From contig NZ_CP036266.1 in assembly GCF_007744075.1 (NCBI RefSeq), positions 5,193,748 through 5,257,747 of the forward strand: a stretch of DNA of 64,000 bases, written 5' to 3'. The position numbers were made by a program, and so were the translations under genes. Under the pieces are notes generated by a model. It was not told the origin of the DNA. It saw nothing but the letters and a program-made list of their open reading frames with translations, and ran no database searches. Of this stretch, positions 11,901 to 19,443 are shown piece after piece; positions within the stretch are counted from its first letter, which is position 1; each line of letters opens with the position of its first letter. This DNA comes from Gimesia chilikensis (lineage in GTDB: Bacteria > Planctomycetota > Planctomycetia > Planctomycetales > Planctomycetaceae).

Positions 11901-14900
11901 GCTATCCAATGAAAGACCACTGACGTTCAACACATCGGTCGTATCTGGATCACTGGCGTTCGTCAGCAGATCCAGGCTGAAGCTGAGATCGTCCTCTGTC
12001 GCAGTTGTCGTGACCGCGGCACTCACTGCAGGAGCGTCGTTCACACCGGTAATTGTAATCGTGGCAGTCTGGGCAACGGAGCCCCCTTCACCATCGATTA
12101 CGTTGTAGCTGTAAGTAATCACGGCAGATTCACCAACGGCCAGATAGTTGTAGGCACTCGGATCAATGTCCAGAGAGTTACCGTTAACCGTGATTCCGCT
12201 GTCATCACCGCTGTCCAGTGTAAGACCACTGACATTCAACACATCGGTCGTATCTGGATCACTGGCGTTCGTCAGCAGGTCCAGGCTAAAGGTACCGTCG
12301 TCTTCCGTTGCGGTCGTTGAGACGGCTGCACTGACTGCAGGAGCATCGTTCACACCCGTAATTGTAATCGTGGCGGTCTGAGGAACCGTGCCTCCTTCGC
12401 CATCAATAATGTCATAGGAGTAGACAATCACGGCAGATTCACCGACGGCCAGATAGTTGTAGGCACTCGGATCAATGTCCAGTGAATTCCCGTTGATCGT
12501 GATGCCACTGTCGTCGCCGCTATCCAATGAAAGACCACTGACGTTCAACACATCGGTCGTATCTGGATCACTGGCGTTCGTCAGTAGATTCAGGCTGAAG
12601 CTACCCTCGTCTTCTGTGGCAGTTGTCGTGACGGCGGCACTCACGGCAGGAGCATCGTTCACACCCGTAATTGTAATAGTGGCAGTCTGGGCAACGGAGC
12701 CCCCTTCACCATCGATTACGTTATAGGTGTAAGTAATCACGGCAGATTCACCGACGGCCAGGTAGTTGTAGGCACTCGGATCAATGTCCAGTGAGTTACC
12801 GTTAACCGTGATGCCACTGTCGTCGCCGCTGTCCAGTACCAGGTTACTCACGTTGAGCACATCGGTCGTATCGACATCGCTGGCATTCGTCAGCAGATTC
12901 AGGCTGAAGCTGACATCGTCTTCAGTCGCGGTCGTTGAGACTGCGGCACTGACAGTCGGATCATCGTTCACACCGGTAATGGTGATGTTGACGGTTGCAG
13001 TACTTGTGCCTCCCTGGGCATCCTCGATTGTGTAGGTAAAGCTGTCACTTGCAGATTCTCCAACAGCCAGATAATCGAACTGGCCATTCGGATCATAGGT
13101 AAATGTTCCGTTCGCATTAACCACCACACTACCGGTAGTCAACGAATCATCGAAACTGGTCACAGTGAAGGCCTGACTTTCAACATCACTGTCAACACCG
13201 TTTCCATTATCAGCGAACACATCGCCGTTCAGTGCCGTATCCTCATCGGTGGTCACGTCATCATCAACAGAGACAGGAGCATCATTCACACCGGTGATTG
13301 TGACTGTCACGGTCGCAGTATCCGTACCCCCCTGAGAATCCTCGATCGTATAGGTAAACGTATCGGTCGCGGATTCGCCGTCGGCCAGGTATTCGAACTG
13401 GCCGTCCGGGTTGTAGGTGAAGGTACCGTCTGGATTAACCGAGACGATTCCGATCGTCCCCGCGTCATTGACGCTGGTCACAGTGAAAATCTGGCCTTCA
13501 ACGTCGCTGTCCACACCACTGCCATTATCGGCGAACAGATCACCGCTGGTCGGAGTGTCTTCATTTGTCGTAAATCCATCATCTTCTGCGATCGGGGCGT
13601 CGTTAATGCCATGAATCCTGATGGTGTAGGTGCCTCCATCCGTACCACCGTTGCCATCGGAGATTTTATACGTAAATGCTTCGTCGTAAGATTCACCAAC
13701 GGCTAGAAAGTCATAGCTATCGTTCGGGTCAAAGGTGAAACTGCCGTCTGCATTCGCAGTCAGCAACCCTCCGAGTCCGATGGAAATTGTAGCCCCCACA
13801 TTCCCGACAGCGCCATTAATTTCCGTTATCAGCAGGGAATCGTCTTCCGCATCAGTGGCAAATTCAAAAATCGCCCCGGCGGGAGCGCTTACAGGATTAT
13901 CTTCATCTGCGCCTGCCGTCAGAATTGTATTGGGATTGGCGACAGGATCATCATTCACACCGGTAATGGTGATTGTCACGGTCGCGGTATCGGTGCCGCC
14001 GTTTCCATCGCTGAGGGTGTAGGTAAAGGTTTCGGTCGCGGTCTCACCTAGAGCCAGATAGTCAAACACCCCATTGGGTTGATAAGAAATAAACCCACCG
14101 CTGAACAGTGTCAACGATGCACCGGAAGCCAGCACAACCTCATTACCCACATTGGCTGCGCTACCATTGACGGCCGTTACCTCAATACTGTCGCTCGTAT
14201 CAGGATCGTAGTCCGCACCATTGCCGTTACTGTTGATCACACTGTGGTGATTCATATTCAGTGTTTCGTTTTGAGTGATCGTAAAGTCATCATCCTGAGC
14301 AACGGGTGCATCGTTCACGCCATGAATGGTAATGGTCACCGATGCCGTATCCGTGCCGCCGTTACCATCGCTGATCTTGTAGGTAAAGGTTTCGGTCGCA
14401 GTCTCACCGACAGCCAGATAATTGTAGACTCCGGCTGGATCAAACGAGAAACTGCCATCTGACTCGAGTGTCAGTTTTCCACCTGCGCCGATCGTAATCT
14501 CATTTCCAATATCTACAGAGGAACCGTTCACTTCTGTTACGGTCAGCGTATCATTCTCGACATCGGAATCAGCAGTTGCAGGATTTGCAACCAGTACATT
14601 GCTGGCACCATTAAGCAGGGTATCTTCATCGGTGCTGAAACTGTCGTCTACGGCAACCGGGGCATCGTTCACTGCGTTGACCGTGACAGTAAAGGTATTC
14701 GACAGCACGGTATTCCCGGCGACGTCAATAGCTCGAATCACAATATCCGCCGACCCACTTACATCCTGCCGGGAAGTCAAAATGAGTTCGTTTGTGGCGA
14801 AATCAAAATTGACAATGGCATTGGTAATGGAATCAACACTGTAGCTGAGCGGGGTTCCACCGTTCTGATTAAAGAAATCAGTGAAGGGGCCCAGGTTGAA

Positions 14901-16046
14901 GCTGCCGAAATCTTCGTTGAGTGTCTGGTTCCCGATCGGAGTCGCTGTGGTAGGTGCAATCGTATCCAGTTCAAAATTGACATCGAAGGCACCAGCCGGA
15001 CTGACATTGGCATGTTCATCCACAGTCATGAAGTGCAGCGTGTGCGTGCCCCCTTCCAGCGAACCACCACCATTCAGGTTGGCTTCCAGCCAGCCACGGG
15101 TTAACGTGAAGGTTCCCCCATTGGCACCGCCGGAGAGTTGCCCGAAGATATCCACAAAGCTGCCCCCATCCAGGGCGACTTTGAACTGGGTAATCAGGCT
15201 TTCGTCAGAAACGGTACCGACAATCGTCAGATCGTTGGTGATGCCGTCCGAATTGGAAACTCCGGAATCCGTCTGCAGGCCGGCTACTACAGCCGGCGCA
15301 TCCTGGTCCCCAATCAGTTCCAGTTGCACCGCAGGTACGTTGCGGTTGTTGTTCATCATCTGCAGGTCGTAGTTGTCGATGTCACCATCTTTGTCACCGT
15401 CCTGCTCTTCAGAGTAATAATTCTGGGTAGGATCCAGACCCATTGACATAATCATCTGAGAGGTGAAATGATTGAACCCAAACAGATGCTGGTAAGAGGC
15501 AGCCAGCGCCTGCTGATATTCTGTATCACTGACAGAGCCACTGCCGTCAGAGTCACCCGGCATGAAGATGTCGATAGTGAAATTACCAGTGGCTGCTGTC
15601 TGTCCCTGGACGAAGATCGAGTAGTCACCAGGAGCCAGTGTGGCCAGGACCAGTGAGCTGGACGTGCCAGCATGATCGTGTTCAGCCAGTTGCAACGGCA
15701 CCACGGCATTGGTGTTCGCATCCAGAATCTGGACCGCAGCCGGATTGAATGCAGAGCCGGGAGAGGCATGAACCTCAAATCCCAAAGTGGGCGAGCTGCC
15801 AGCACCAACCGTCAGCAGCAGTTCAGTCGAATCATTTGGCTGGTTTACTGAACTCTCCAGCGACGCCAGGATGTTGCTCGCCAGCAGGGTCCGGTCTTCC
15901 AGACGCTCTACGTGGCTGGCATATCCAATCGGACGAGACATCCGAAAAGGTAAACGACGCTTGAATTTGCGAGTAGAGTTGCGGCCAAATAATCTCTTGA
16001 GGCTCTTCATAGTGTTTTTACTCGTATTGGATTGGATAGTGGTCAA
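2985..16046 (-). CDS. Giant cadherin/VCBS-repeat surface protein with dockerin-like motifs and C-terminal matrixin-like metalloprotease motif
   Basis: This is an exceptionally long secreted protein of about 4353 residues. In order it shows: a basic N-terminus and LEDRTLL (residues 49-55), the LEPR-XLL-type motif of planctomycete exported proteins; two EF-hand-like loops (DSDGSGSVSD near 164, DGDKDGDID near 217); about 22 cadherin-like/VCBS repeats of roughly 100-115 residues from about 455 to 2895, each opening with a variant of GVNDAP and carrying F/Y-DYLA-GES; a long beta-rich region; a PPC-like segment near 3615; a cohesin-like segment; a dockerin-type pair (DVNDDDIINFRDL near 3928, DADKSGTVNYKDL near 3960); and HEIGHVAGFTD at 4120-4130, a matrixin-type zinc site with Asp as the third ligand. 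A role in adhesion or surface processing is inferred. The TTG start at 16046 has no ribosome-binding site; the ATG at 16008-16010 is equally possible. Confidence 0.85.
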   Translation of the reverse strand: MTTIQSNTSKNTMKSLKRLFGRNSTRKFKRRLPFRMSRPIGYASHVERLEDRTLLASNILASLESSVNQPNDSTELLLTVGAGSSPTLGFEVHASPGSAFNPAAVQILDANTNAVVPLQLAEHDHAGTSSSLVLATLAPGDYSIFVQGQTAATGNFTIDIFMPGDSDGSGSVSDTEYQQALAASYQHLFGFNHFTSQMIMSMGLDPTQNYYSEEQDGDKDGDIDNYDLQMMNNNRNVPAVQLELIGDQDAPAVVAGLQTDSGVSNSDGITNDLTIVGTVSDESLITQFKVALDGGSFVDIFGQLSGGANGGTFTLTRGWLEANLNGGGSLEGGTHTLHFMTVDEHANVSPAGAFDVNFELDTIAPTTATPIGNQTLNEDFGSFNLGPFTDFFNQNGGTPLSYSVDSITNAIVNFDFATNELILTSRQDVSGSADIVIRAIDVAGNTVLSNTFTVTVNAVNDAPVAVDDSFSTDEDTLLNGASNVLVANPATADSDVENDTLTVTEVNGSSVDIGNEITIGAGGKLTLESDGSFSFDPAGVYNYLAVGETATETFTYKISDGNGGTDTASVTITIHGVNDAPVAQDDDFTITQNETLNMNHHSVINSNGNGADYDPDTSDSIEVTAVNGSAANVGNEVVLASGASLTLFSGGFISYQPNGVFDYLALGETATETFTYTLSDGNGGTDTATVTITITGVNDDPVANPNTILTAGADEDNPVSAPAGAIFEFATDAEDDSLLITEINGAVGNVGATISIGLGGLLTANADGSFTFDPNDSYDFLAVGESYDEAFTYKISDGNGGTDGGTYTIRIHGINDAPIAEDDGFTTNEDTPTSGDLFADNGSGVDSDVEGQIFTVTSVNDAGTIGIVSVNPDGTFTYNPDGQFEYLADGESATDTFTYTIEDSQGGTDTATVTVTITGVNDAPVSVDDDVTTDEDTALNGDVFADNGNGVDSDVESQAFTVTSFDDSLTTGSVVVNANGTFTYDPNGQFDYLAVGESASDSFTYTIEDAQGGTSTATVNITITGVNDDPTVSAAVSTTATEDDVSFSLNLLTNASDVDTTDVLNVSNLVLDSGDDSGITVNGNSLDIDPSAYNYLAVGESAVITYTYNVIDGEGGSVAQTATITITGVNDAPAVSAAVTTTATEDEGSFSLNLLTNASDPDTTDVLNVSGLSLDSGDDSGITINGNSLDIDPSAYNYLAVGESAVIVYSYDIIDGEGGTVPQTATITITGVNDAPAVSAAVSTTATEDDGTFSLDLLTNASDPDTTDVLNVSGLTLDSGDDSGITVNGNSLDIDPSAYNYLAVGESAVITYSYNVIDGEGGSVAQTATITITGVNDAPAVSAAVTTTATEDDLSFSLDLLTNASDPDTTDVLNVSGLSLDSGDDSGITINGNSLDIDPSAYNYLAVGESAVITYSYNVIDGEGGSVAQTATITITGVNDAPAVSAAVTTTATEDDGTSSLDLLTNASDPDTTDVLNVSGLTLDSGDASGITVNGNSLDIDPSAYNYLAVGESAVITYSYNVIDGEGGSVAQTATVTITGVNDAPVAQDDAVDVNKEQVFSGNVFANNGSGVDSDPDTSDTFDVSEVNGESTDVGTEVTLGSGALLTLNADGTFTYDPNGQFDYLTGLATATDSFDYKIDDGNGGVDVATVTLTISANQAPIANIDLVATNEDTELLNIDVLANDTDPDGDDSNLTVFGLPSMTSNGGAALTLNLDGTINYDPSVAYNYLSVGQLAVDTFTYTVEDERGGFATGTVQVTVTGVNDAPTVSAPVVSTSNEDAGGFSVNLLDNANDVDTNDTLAIQNLVQTNAGNVGGITPSGTSLSVDPSFYSYLSVGESEVITYSYEVIDGNGGIVSQTVSITIDGRNDAPIVSMGVESIPTEDDGVYALNLLSHASDIDQSDTLVVANLTKTSGDDSGIVVNGNLLQITPNAYNSLAAGETAVIEYSYNVIDGNGGSVAQTATITVLGVNDDPTATILTITSAVTEDDGSYSIDLLQNVSDDDTTDVLSATNIVKFSGNNVGITVNGNSLDIDPSAYGYLAAGEDAVIVYHYDVTDSNGGTVQLIASITISGANDAPVAAPDAFGTNEDTVLNGGNVLDDNGSGADSDIDASNTISVTGISDGGGTGSVGSAFTLVSGAVVTLQSDGTFSYDPNNSFEDLAVDETVTDSFTYTLSDGTATDTATVTITITGVNDPPVAAADEFSTTQDFALTGENLFDDNSNGEDTDIDFSDVLTVIGIGQGVNTGTVGSGFTLASGAVVTVLADGTFDYDPNGAFDYLGATESASDTFTYIISDGNGGTDSATVTVFIYGLNDPPEAVADAVTTNEDTTLPDGDVFIDNGSGVDSDVDTNDTLTVVGVSEGGNTGSIGSGFTLASGAIVTMQADGKFSYNPNNSFEYLADGESTTDSFTYTISDGTVTDTATVTITIDGVNDDPVAVHDRVTTDEDTTLVGADVFVDNNFGVDSDVDGSDILTVIGVSQGMTTGSIGSGFTLASGAIVTMQSNGTFTYNPNGAFESLAVGETATDSFTYTISDGNGGTDSASVDIQIDGVNDAPVISAAVTSTSTEDDGSVNVDLLTNTTDVDTSDTLSVINLLKTNAGNDGGITMTTASSWDIDTSFYGYLAAGESEVITYSYDITDNNGETVSQTLTITINGVNDDPVAQNDAFQTDEETTLTGVNVFSDNGSGVDADGDASDSFTVTGVNQGGSVGSVGGAFMLSSGAAVTIQSTGALEYDPNGAFNYLADGESATETFTYTITDEEGGTSTATVTVTITGVNDPVVAEDDAVSTTKNNSLNFDVRVDNGSGADSDPDTSDILTVTELDNLDGTQATTITTTKGAIVTIEANGTITYDPNNAFNHLTTPQMSETDTFSYTIDDGNGSTDTATVTVTVTGSNEPLVLSTPLPDLIRDGLTEEIINLDNFFSDGDAGDTISYSVSASLENDDPLPSGFWTNNGLIFISGNELHIQYTTYSVSQVRQPVKITVTATSSDGVSAQVVDDFLVTPDPAGTAEIRLIARPTASEGRDFTYFRASQTLETLDSGKGAGVFNLTNGLQDLNYTISLSDYNNAVGPDPIVNVDTDLTAVRVIDTSNSDAVLFTIYHATLADDNPDFDLTEDILTGTWAASDPIGLTSAIIDKLYNGDLAIQVELTGGVKSKLSGNNIQVSPEVDNVGALPSEQTSYYTGQDYVVEIWVSDQLSQLLSGADAPGFLGVDVTLNWEGAGNIPEGLRGVATDGASAFTFVPGVGLTDNENNVILDFNGIGFTLGVGAEGSYSRVGYGEFKAFDVTDGTPINYSITLSENSLSSSGGIIHPSQISVVETNVTQDQSYQFNVQTDQSNISISGSVTSGGETTNLTPQNVGLDGTSLSGRVNVVLDDLDNPTNVQIVDSYAEVNPSGLANPARGATGDLTNFDLADFGLQGSLFGGELNLAIRDAIASMFSSQQALSGGLFNITDTWTLDYGQIDSYIAFAGGAFITGRNSESTTGLDMVFFNPGGTPPAGLSSWTNAELTESGGVYTLVVPISRTMTFVDSTGAEITLNFTGSITSTFEKDQSDKFGDTIGTAEETGLSSASQGTVVYQGAINEVAANLDNPLADPDGPNVDKDLFADVDMFHVQLNAGDTVTVDIDGGMFFTGLDSVIRIFDATGTQVAFSDNDLAPDEFLVKYGEKDSYVTFTNNTGSAGEFYIGVSAFNAAYNAVTSYDPTTTAGRDSASNSSVDIDVFDGGSYDLTITVSAGAPPLHGTQSISTDQTLTEGSTVDMVVVRNQTDIDSTGHVSSLPASDTWIDEWSSFWVEIYVETADADAILNAVADLNYNTNFFTATEIEFGSAFAGDGGAIIDDANGVVTGINGTSTQERVGSMKKALLARVKFESLEQDDVSIDFEDKFIGPHALGLSLTNVGVGLSEGAETNVVIGDAPETDLWAIAYDVNDDDIINFRDLMILASVYGDNVLDTNSPYVWALDADKSGTVNYKDLTFFATNYGVSKGGNRDVIYPSNFLQRWYGKTTNISGDSSIDQVMDTALSIWQDALGMDEPLDIQLVITDLGGTQLGEGQITAVDEQGRPVAGIVTLDDDAAGLGWYSDISTTAFGGGELEGGVSYTADINSDAAGHYDLLTVLLHEIGHVAGFTDTYAPFESHIQVGVGGTLSFVGNGFEATLTDDGLHLDDSVHDGDVMNATLDPGVRKLPSILDALILQTAHETAASGDFEILVGVNAPLMANLPLTGSDETVLPEAIQPLAPLVELAQVSFDATGSQSDPAGSNLPVIWNQVWNTLNQLSQGADPAELDLTLLEGLNEEFVQSLREHGLSIIESGEILGHELSELDPADWQLTGLDQNGDGDFDAVFSNWAGPIL
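11413..12957. repeat. Five tandem 309-bp repeats inside the giant gene
   Basis: Five consecutive 103-codon units (11413, 11722, 12031, 12340, 12649, each 309 bp) encode almost identical VCBS-type domains; most differ at only a few residues. Units 1 and 3 resemble each other more than their neighbours, as do units 2 and 4, pointing to duplication of a 618-bp pair. The other repeats in the gene are far more diverged. The reading frame is kept throughout. Confidence 0.9.
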
Positions 16047-16788
16047 AGAATATACAGGTATGGCAGATGAGGATATTTACTGTCGAAATAGACACATACT
16101 TTGACGATTAAGCGAATTAAACCTAACAGTCAGCCACTTGTTCGAAATACGTTTTTTTCTTTTTGAGTACGCATTTTTAGCTCAAGTTTTCAGCTAATAA
16201 TGCAATTTATGAAATATCTTTGCCTACGCTTGAAGGAATTGCAATTAATAAAAAGGCAATCTGGAATGTTTAGGAAATCTAGTTCAGGTTGTAGGACCTT
16301 CGTAAAGATCAGCGCAAAAATGAGTTTCATGTTCAGTAGGGGGGATAGGACAAGCTGATGCCTTAACTCAACAATAAAGTTTCATTTAGGCAACACGCTT
16401 GTTAAGAAACCTGAACAAAACCCAAAAAGAAATCAACGGATTCCGATATGTGCCACACGAGCACACTCAGGCACGCCCGCTCCCCGTAAATTAGGCAATC
16501 CAGAGGGGAACTTAACGTTTACAACCGAAAATCAGTATGAAGAGACCTGTTCAGCACAAAATTGATTCGCCAGAGCTGATCTGACATACCGAACTAGAGT
16601 GAAGAAGAGTGATTATGACTCTCCCGCGGGATTTCTACCTCGACCGAGGCCTGAATCTCCTGGATCAGGTCACTCTAAAACAGATATACATTGTTTGAGC
16701 TGAATCAGTTCGTCCTGACATCCTGCAGCTGGATTCAGGGAATAATCAACGACAGGTCTGCAGATAAACAATCTGGTGATCGCACGAG
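16047..16788. other. Long divergent spacer between giant gene and porin
   Basis: About 740 bp of AT-richer DNA separates two divergently transcribed genes and must carry both promoters. I could not assign a confident -35/-10 pair to either. It contains the possible structured element at 16595-16677, described separately. No supportable ORF is present. Confidence 0.5.
16595..16677 (+). ncRNA. Possible structured 5' element (multi-helix junction) upstream of the porin gene
   Basis: TAGAGTGA (16595-16602) pairs with TCACTCTA (16670-16677). Enclosed between them are AGAGT/ACTCT with a 7-base loop, the self-complementary CCCGCGGG, CCTC-GACC-GAGG, and CCTGA/TCAGG, which abuts the closing stem. The arrangement would fold as a multi-way junction about 115 bases before the porin start. 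There is no T-run, so it is not a plain terminator. I do not recognise a known riboswitch. Confidence 0.35.
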
Positions 16789-16797
16789 TTGGAAAAC

Positions 16798-18231
16798 ATG
16801 CGAATGAATAAATTTTCACAATGGATTGTGGTTGCTCTCGCGATCAGTACTCATGGTATCGTTTTTGGTGGTGAAACCTACCCGGAGCCCGGCTACCTTG
16901 ACGAATCGGCTCCGGCCACGGAAGAGAGCCTGTACCAGCCGATCTCGCTAAACGTAGCAGAGGAAGCAGTTTGCGCCCCTGATACCATGGCCGCTCAGGA
17001 CTGCGTGAATCAGATCTGCCTGCCCGAATGCCAGTGCTGCAATTTCCTGGAGCAGTTTCTGATGCGTCATTCGCCGATCTACCCTTCCATGAACTCTCAG
17101 CGGGTTCGCGTTGGCGGCTGGTTGGACCAGGGTTTTACAGGCAACTTCCAGAAACCATCGAACAACTTCAACCTGCCTGTTACATTCAACGACCGCTCCA
17201 ACGAATACCAGATGAACCAGCTGTACCTGTTCGTCGAGCGTCCCGTTGACTTCGGCGGCGATGAGTTCGACTGGGGTTTCCGGGGAGACCTGCTCTACGG
17301 TACTGACTACTTCTATACAACCGCCCTCGGTCTGGAAACCCGCTCTGATGGAGCCCCTCACTGGAACAGCTCCAACGGACCTCGGAGCAGCGGCGGATAT
17401 AATTATGCCATGTACGGCCTGGCGATGCCTCAGTTATACGCAGAATTCTATCTGCCCTTCCTGTCTGGCGTCAGCTTCAAAGCCGGTCACTTTTATACGC
17501 CCATCGGTTATGAAAGCGTGATGGCCCCGAAGAACTTCTTCTACTCGCACTCTTATACCATGCAGTATGGTGAGCCCTTCACTCATACCGGTGTCCTGGG
17601 CACAGTCCAGATCAATGATCAACTGCAGGTACTGGCCGGTGTTGCTCGGGGCTGGGATGCCTGGGAAGATCCGAATGACGATGGGGAACTGCTGGCAGGT
17701 ATCGGCTGGAACAGCGCCAATGAAGACACCAGCATTAACCTGACCCTGACTTCGGGCGATCAGGACAATGGATTCAGTAATGCCGCCAACCGGACCCTGA
17801 TCAGCTTCGTGTTGTCACACGACTTCACCGATTGCCTGACTTATGTCTTCCAGAGCGATTTCGGGATTCAGGACAACGGAACCATCAACAACCAGTTCCA
17901 GGTCGTTCCTGCCAAATGGTACTCCTTTAATCAATACCTGTTCTACGACATCACCGATAAATTTGCTGTGGGTGCCCGCTTCGAATACTTCCGGGACCAG
18001 AACTTTTCACGGGTACTGCAGGTACCTGAGTTCCTGGCCACCGGCGGAAACTATTACGGGCTGACCGTGGGTGCCAACTGGCGACCACATCCCTGCGTCA
18101 CCGTTCGACCGGAACTGCGGTTCGACTGGTCCGATACCCGGGCTCCGCTGCTCAACGTTCAGGGACCTTACCGCAACTTTCAGTCTGATTACCAGGTCCT
18201 GCTGGGTGGCGACGTAATCATCCGCTTCTAA
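16798..18231 (+). CDS. Outer-membrane beta-barrel porin, BBP2 (OmpL-like) type
   Basis: A protein of about 477 residues with an N-terminal signal peptide (basic MRMNK, then a hydrophobic stretch ending near GIVFGG). A cysteine-rich segment follows (five Cys within about 35 residues, including QCC). The rest alternates aromatic and small residues, as expected of a transmembrane beta-barrel, with typical BBP2 phrases such as RVRVGGWLDQGF, VSFKAGHFYTPIGYE and NYYGLTVGANWRPHP, and it ends in Phe. It likely forms a diffusion pore; the substrate is unknown. I chose the ATG at 16798, which has GGA five bases upstream; an in-frame TTG at 16789 and an ATG at 16804 are alternatives. It stands alone, with its own long leader and a convergent neighbour downstream. 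Confidence 0.82.
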   Translation: MRMNKFSQWIVVALAISTHGIVFGGETYPEPGYLDESAPATEESLYQPISLNVAEEAVCAPDTMAAQDCVNQICLPECQCCNFLEQFLMRHSPIYPSMNSQRVRVGGWLDQGFTGNFQKPSNNFNLPVTFNDRSNEYQMNQLYLFVERPVDFGGDEFDWGFRGDLLYGTDYFYTTALGLETRSDGAPHWNSSNGPRSSGGYNYAMYGLAMPQLYAEFYLPFLSGVSFKAGHFYTPIGYESVMAPKNFFYSHSYTMQYGEPFTHTGVLGTVQINDQLQVLAGVARGWDAWEDPNDDGELLAGIGWNSANEDTSINLTLTSGDQDNGFSNAANRTLISFVLSHDFTDCLTYVFQSDFGIQDNGTINNQFQVVPAKWYSFNQYLFYDITDKFAVGARFEYFRDQNFSRVLQVPEFLATGGNYYGLTVGANWRPHPCVTVRPELRFDWSDTRAPLLNVQGPYRNFQSDYQVLLGGDVIIRF

Positions 18232-18269
18232 TACGGGAAGCGGATGAGAGGCAAGTAACCGAAGACCCG

Positions 18270-19277
18270 TTAATGGTCATCTTCGTAGTACGGCTCGACG
18301 TGCACCACAACCTCCCGCACGGAAGGCCAGTCGTGCTGAATCTGCTGGCGGACCTGCTGAGCCGTCAGATGGGCCTGATCGACGGTTTCGTTCGGGTTGA
18401 CTTCAATGTCGATATTCACATGCGCGTCAGGCCCAGCTGTCTGAATCCGGACCTTTTCCACGTCCAGCACCCCTGTTACCTTCAGGGCTGATGCCCGCAC
18501 CTGATCAAAATACTTCTGATCGGGGATCTTATCGGTCAGCTCGTGCAGGTTCTCCCGGGCAGCGACCCAGCCCAGGTAGATCATGATTAACGCCAGCAGC
18601 ATCGCTGTGATGTGATCGATCAGATGACCGTAACCGGGGATCCAACTCGCAATCAGCAGCCCGAGGGCCGCCAGAAAGCTGGTCAGGGCATCGGTTCGAT
18701 AATGATAAGCCTCGGCTATCATCGCGGAGCTCTTCTCCTGACGGGCCATACGGAGTACCACACGGCAGGTCACTTCCAGCAAAACGGCAGCAAACAGGGG
18801 AATCGTCCAGCTCACCCAGCCGATCACTTCATACTGAACGTGGCTGAATGCCGCTACCAGCTGATAGAAGAACGTACCGGTCCCGACCACCAGAATCAAG
18901 ATGCCCAGCTGGAACCCTGCCAGCGGCTCATAACGACCATGTCCGAAAGGATGGTCTTCGTCGGGAGGCTGTTCTGCCAGGCGAATCGCGAACAGAATTG
19001 CCAGTGAAGTAAACACATCGGCACAGCTCGCCAGGGCATCGACCAGCAGTACTGAATGCCCCAGAAACCAGAGTCCGACCAGCTCCATCACGATCACGAA
19101 CAGGCGGACATTGATTCCGACCCAGGCCACTTTCATGAGCCGGGAAGTTCTGCGGCGACGAATCCGCGTGACATCTTCCGACAATTCCAGCGGTTCCGGA
19201 AATTCCTCCAGCAGAGGAGCCGGGGAAGGCTCATTCGAATTACCAGCACTGTCAGCAGCTGCCATACCAGTCAACAC
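18270..19277 (-). CDS. Cation diffusion facilitator (CDF) family transporter
   Basis: A 335-residue inner-membrane protein of the CDF family, which exports divalent metal ions such as zinc, iron or manganese in exchange for protons. After a variable acidic N-terminus (1-45) come about six hydrophobic segments, the family motif HPFGHGRYE (109-117), and a cytoplasmic C-terminal domain (about 245-335) ending in an acidic/His tail. In TM5 the metal site is intact (H192-x3-D196, HYRTD). In TM2, where the family has H/D-x3-D, this protein has A83-x3-D87 (preceded by D80), so one expected ligand is missing. The start is unsure: GTG at 19275-19277 or ATG at 19263-19265, neither with a strong ribosome-binding site. 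The metal cannot be assigned. Confidence 0.88.
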   Translation of the reverse strand: MLTGMAAADSAGNSNEPSPAPLLEEFPEPLELSEDVTRIRRRRTSRLMKVAWVGINVRLFVIVMELVGLWFLGHSVLLVDALASCADVFTSLAILFAIRLAEQPPDEDHPFGHGRYEPLAGFQLGILILVVGTGTFFYQLVAAFSHVQYEVIGWVSWTIPLFAAVLLEVTCRVVLRMARQEKSSAMIAEAYHYRTDALTSFLAALGLLIASWIPGYGHLIDHITAMLLALIMIYLGWVAARENLHELTDKIPDQKYFDQVRASALKVTGVLDVEKVRIQTAGPDAHVNIDIEVNPNETVDQAHLTAQQVRQQIQHDWPSVREVVVHVEPYYEDDH

Positions 19278-19443
19278 ACATCAATGAGGATCAGGATTGT
19301 AGGAGAGTAGTCCGCTGCAGGTTTACAGTGAACACCATCATCACCGCATCTTGATTGGATTGAGGCAGTTTGACAAGAGCGAAACGAGCCAAAGCATGAT
19401 CGGGAACCGATTTGAGAGCAGTTTATCGCAGCCGGTGCAGGCC

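Noticed and set aside
11548-13035. Regularly spaced short forward frames, or a CRISPR-like array
   Set aside because: The 309-bp period comes from protein-coding VCBS repeats on the reverse strand. There are no short repeats with unique spacers.
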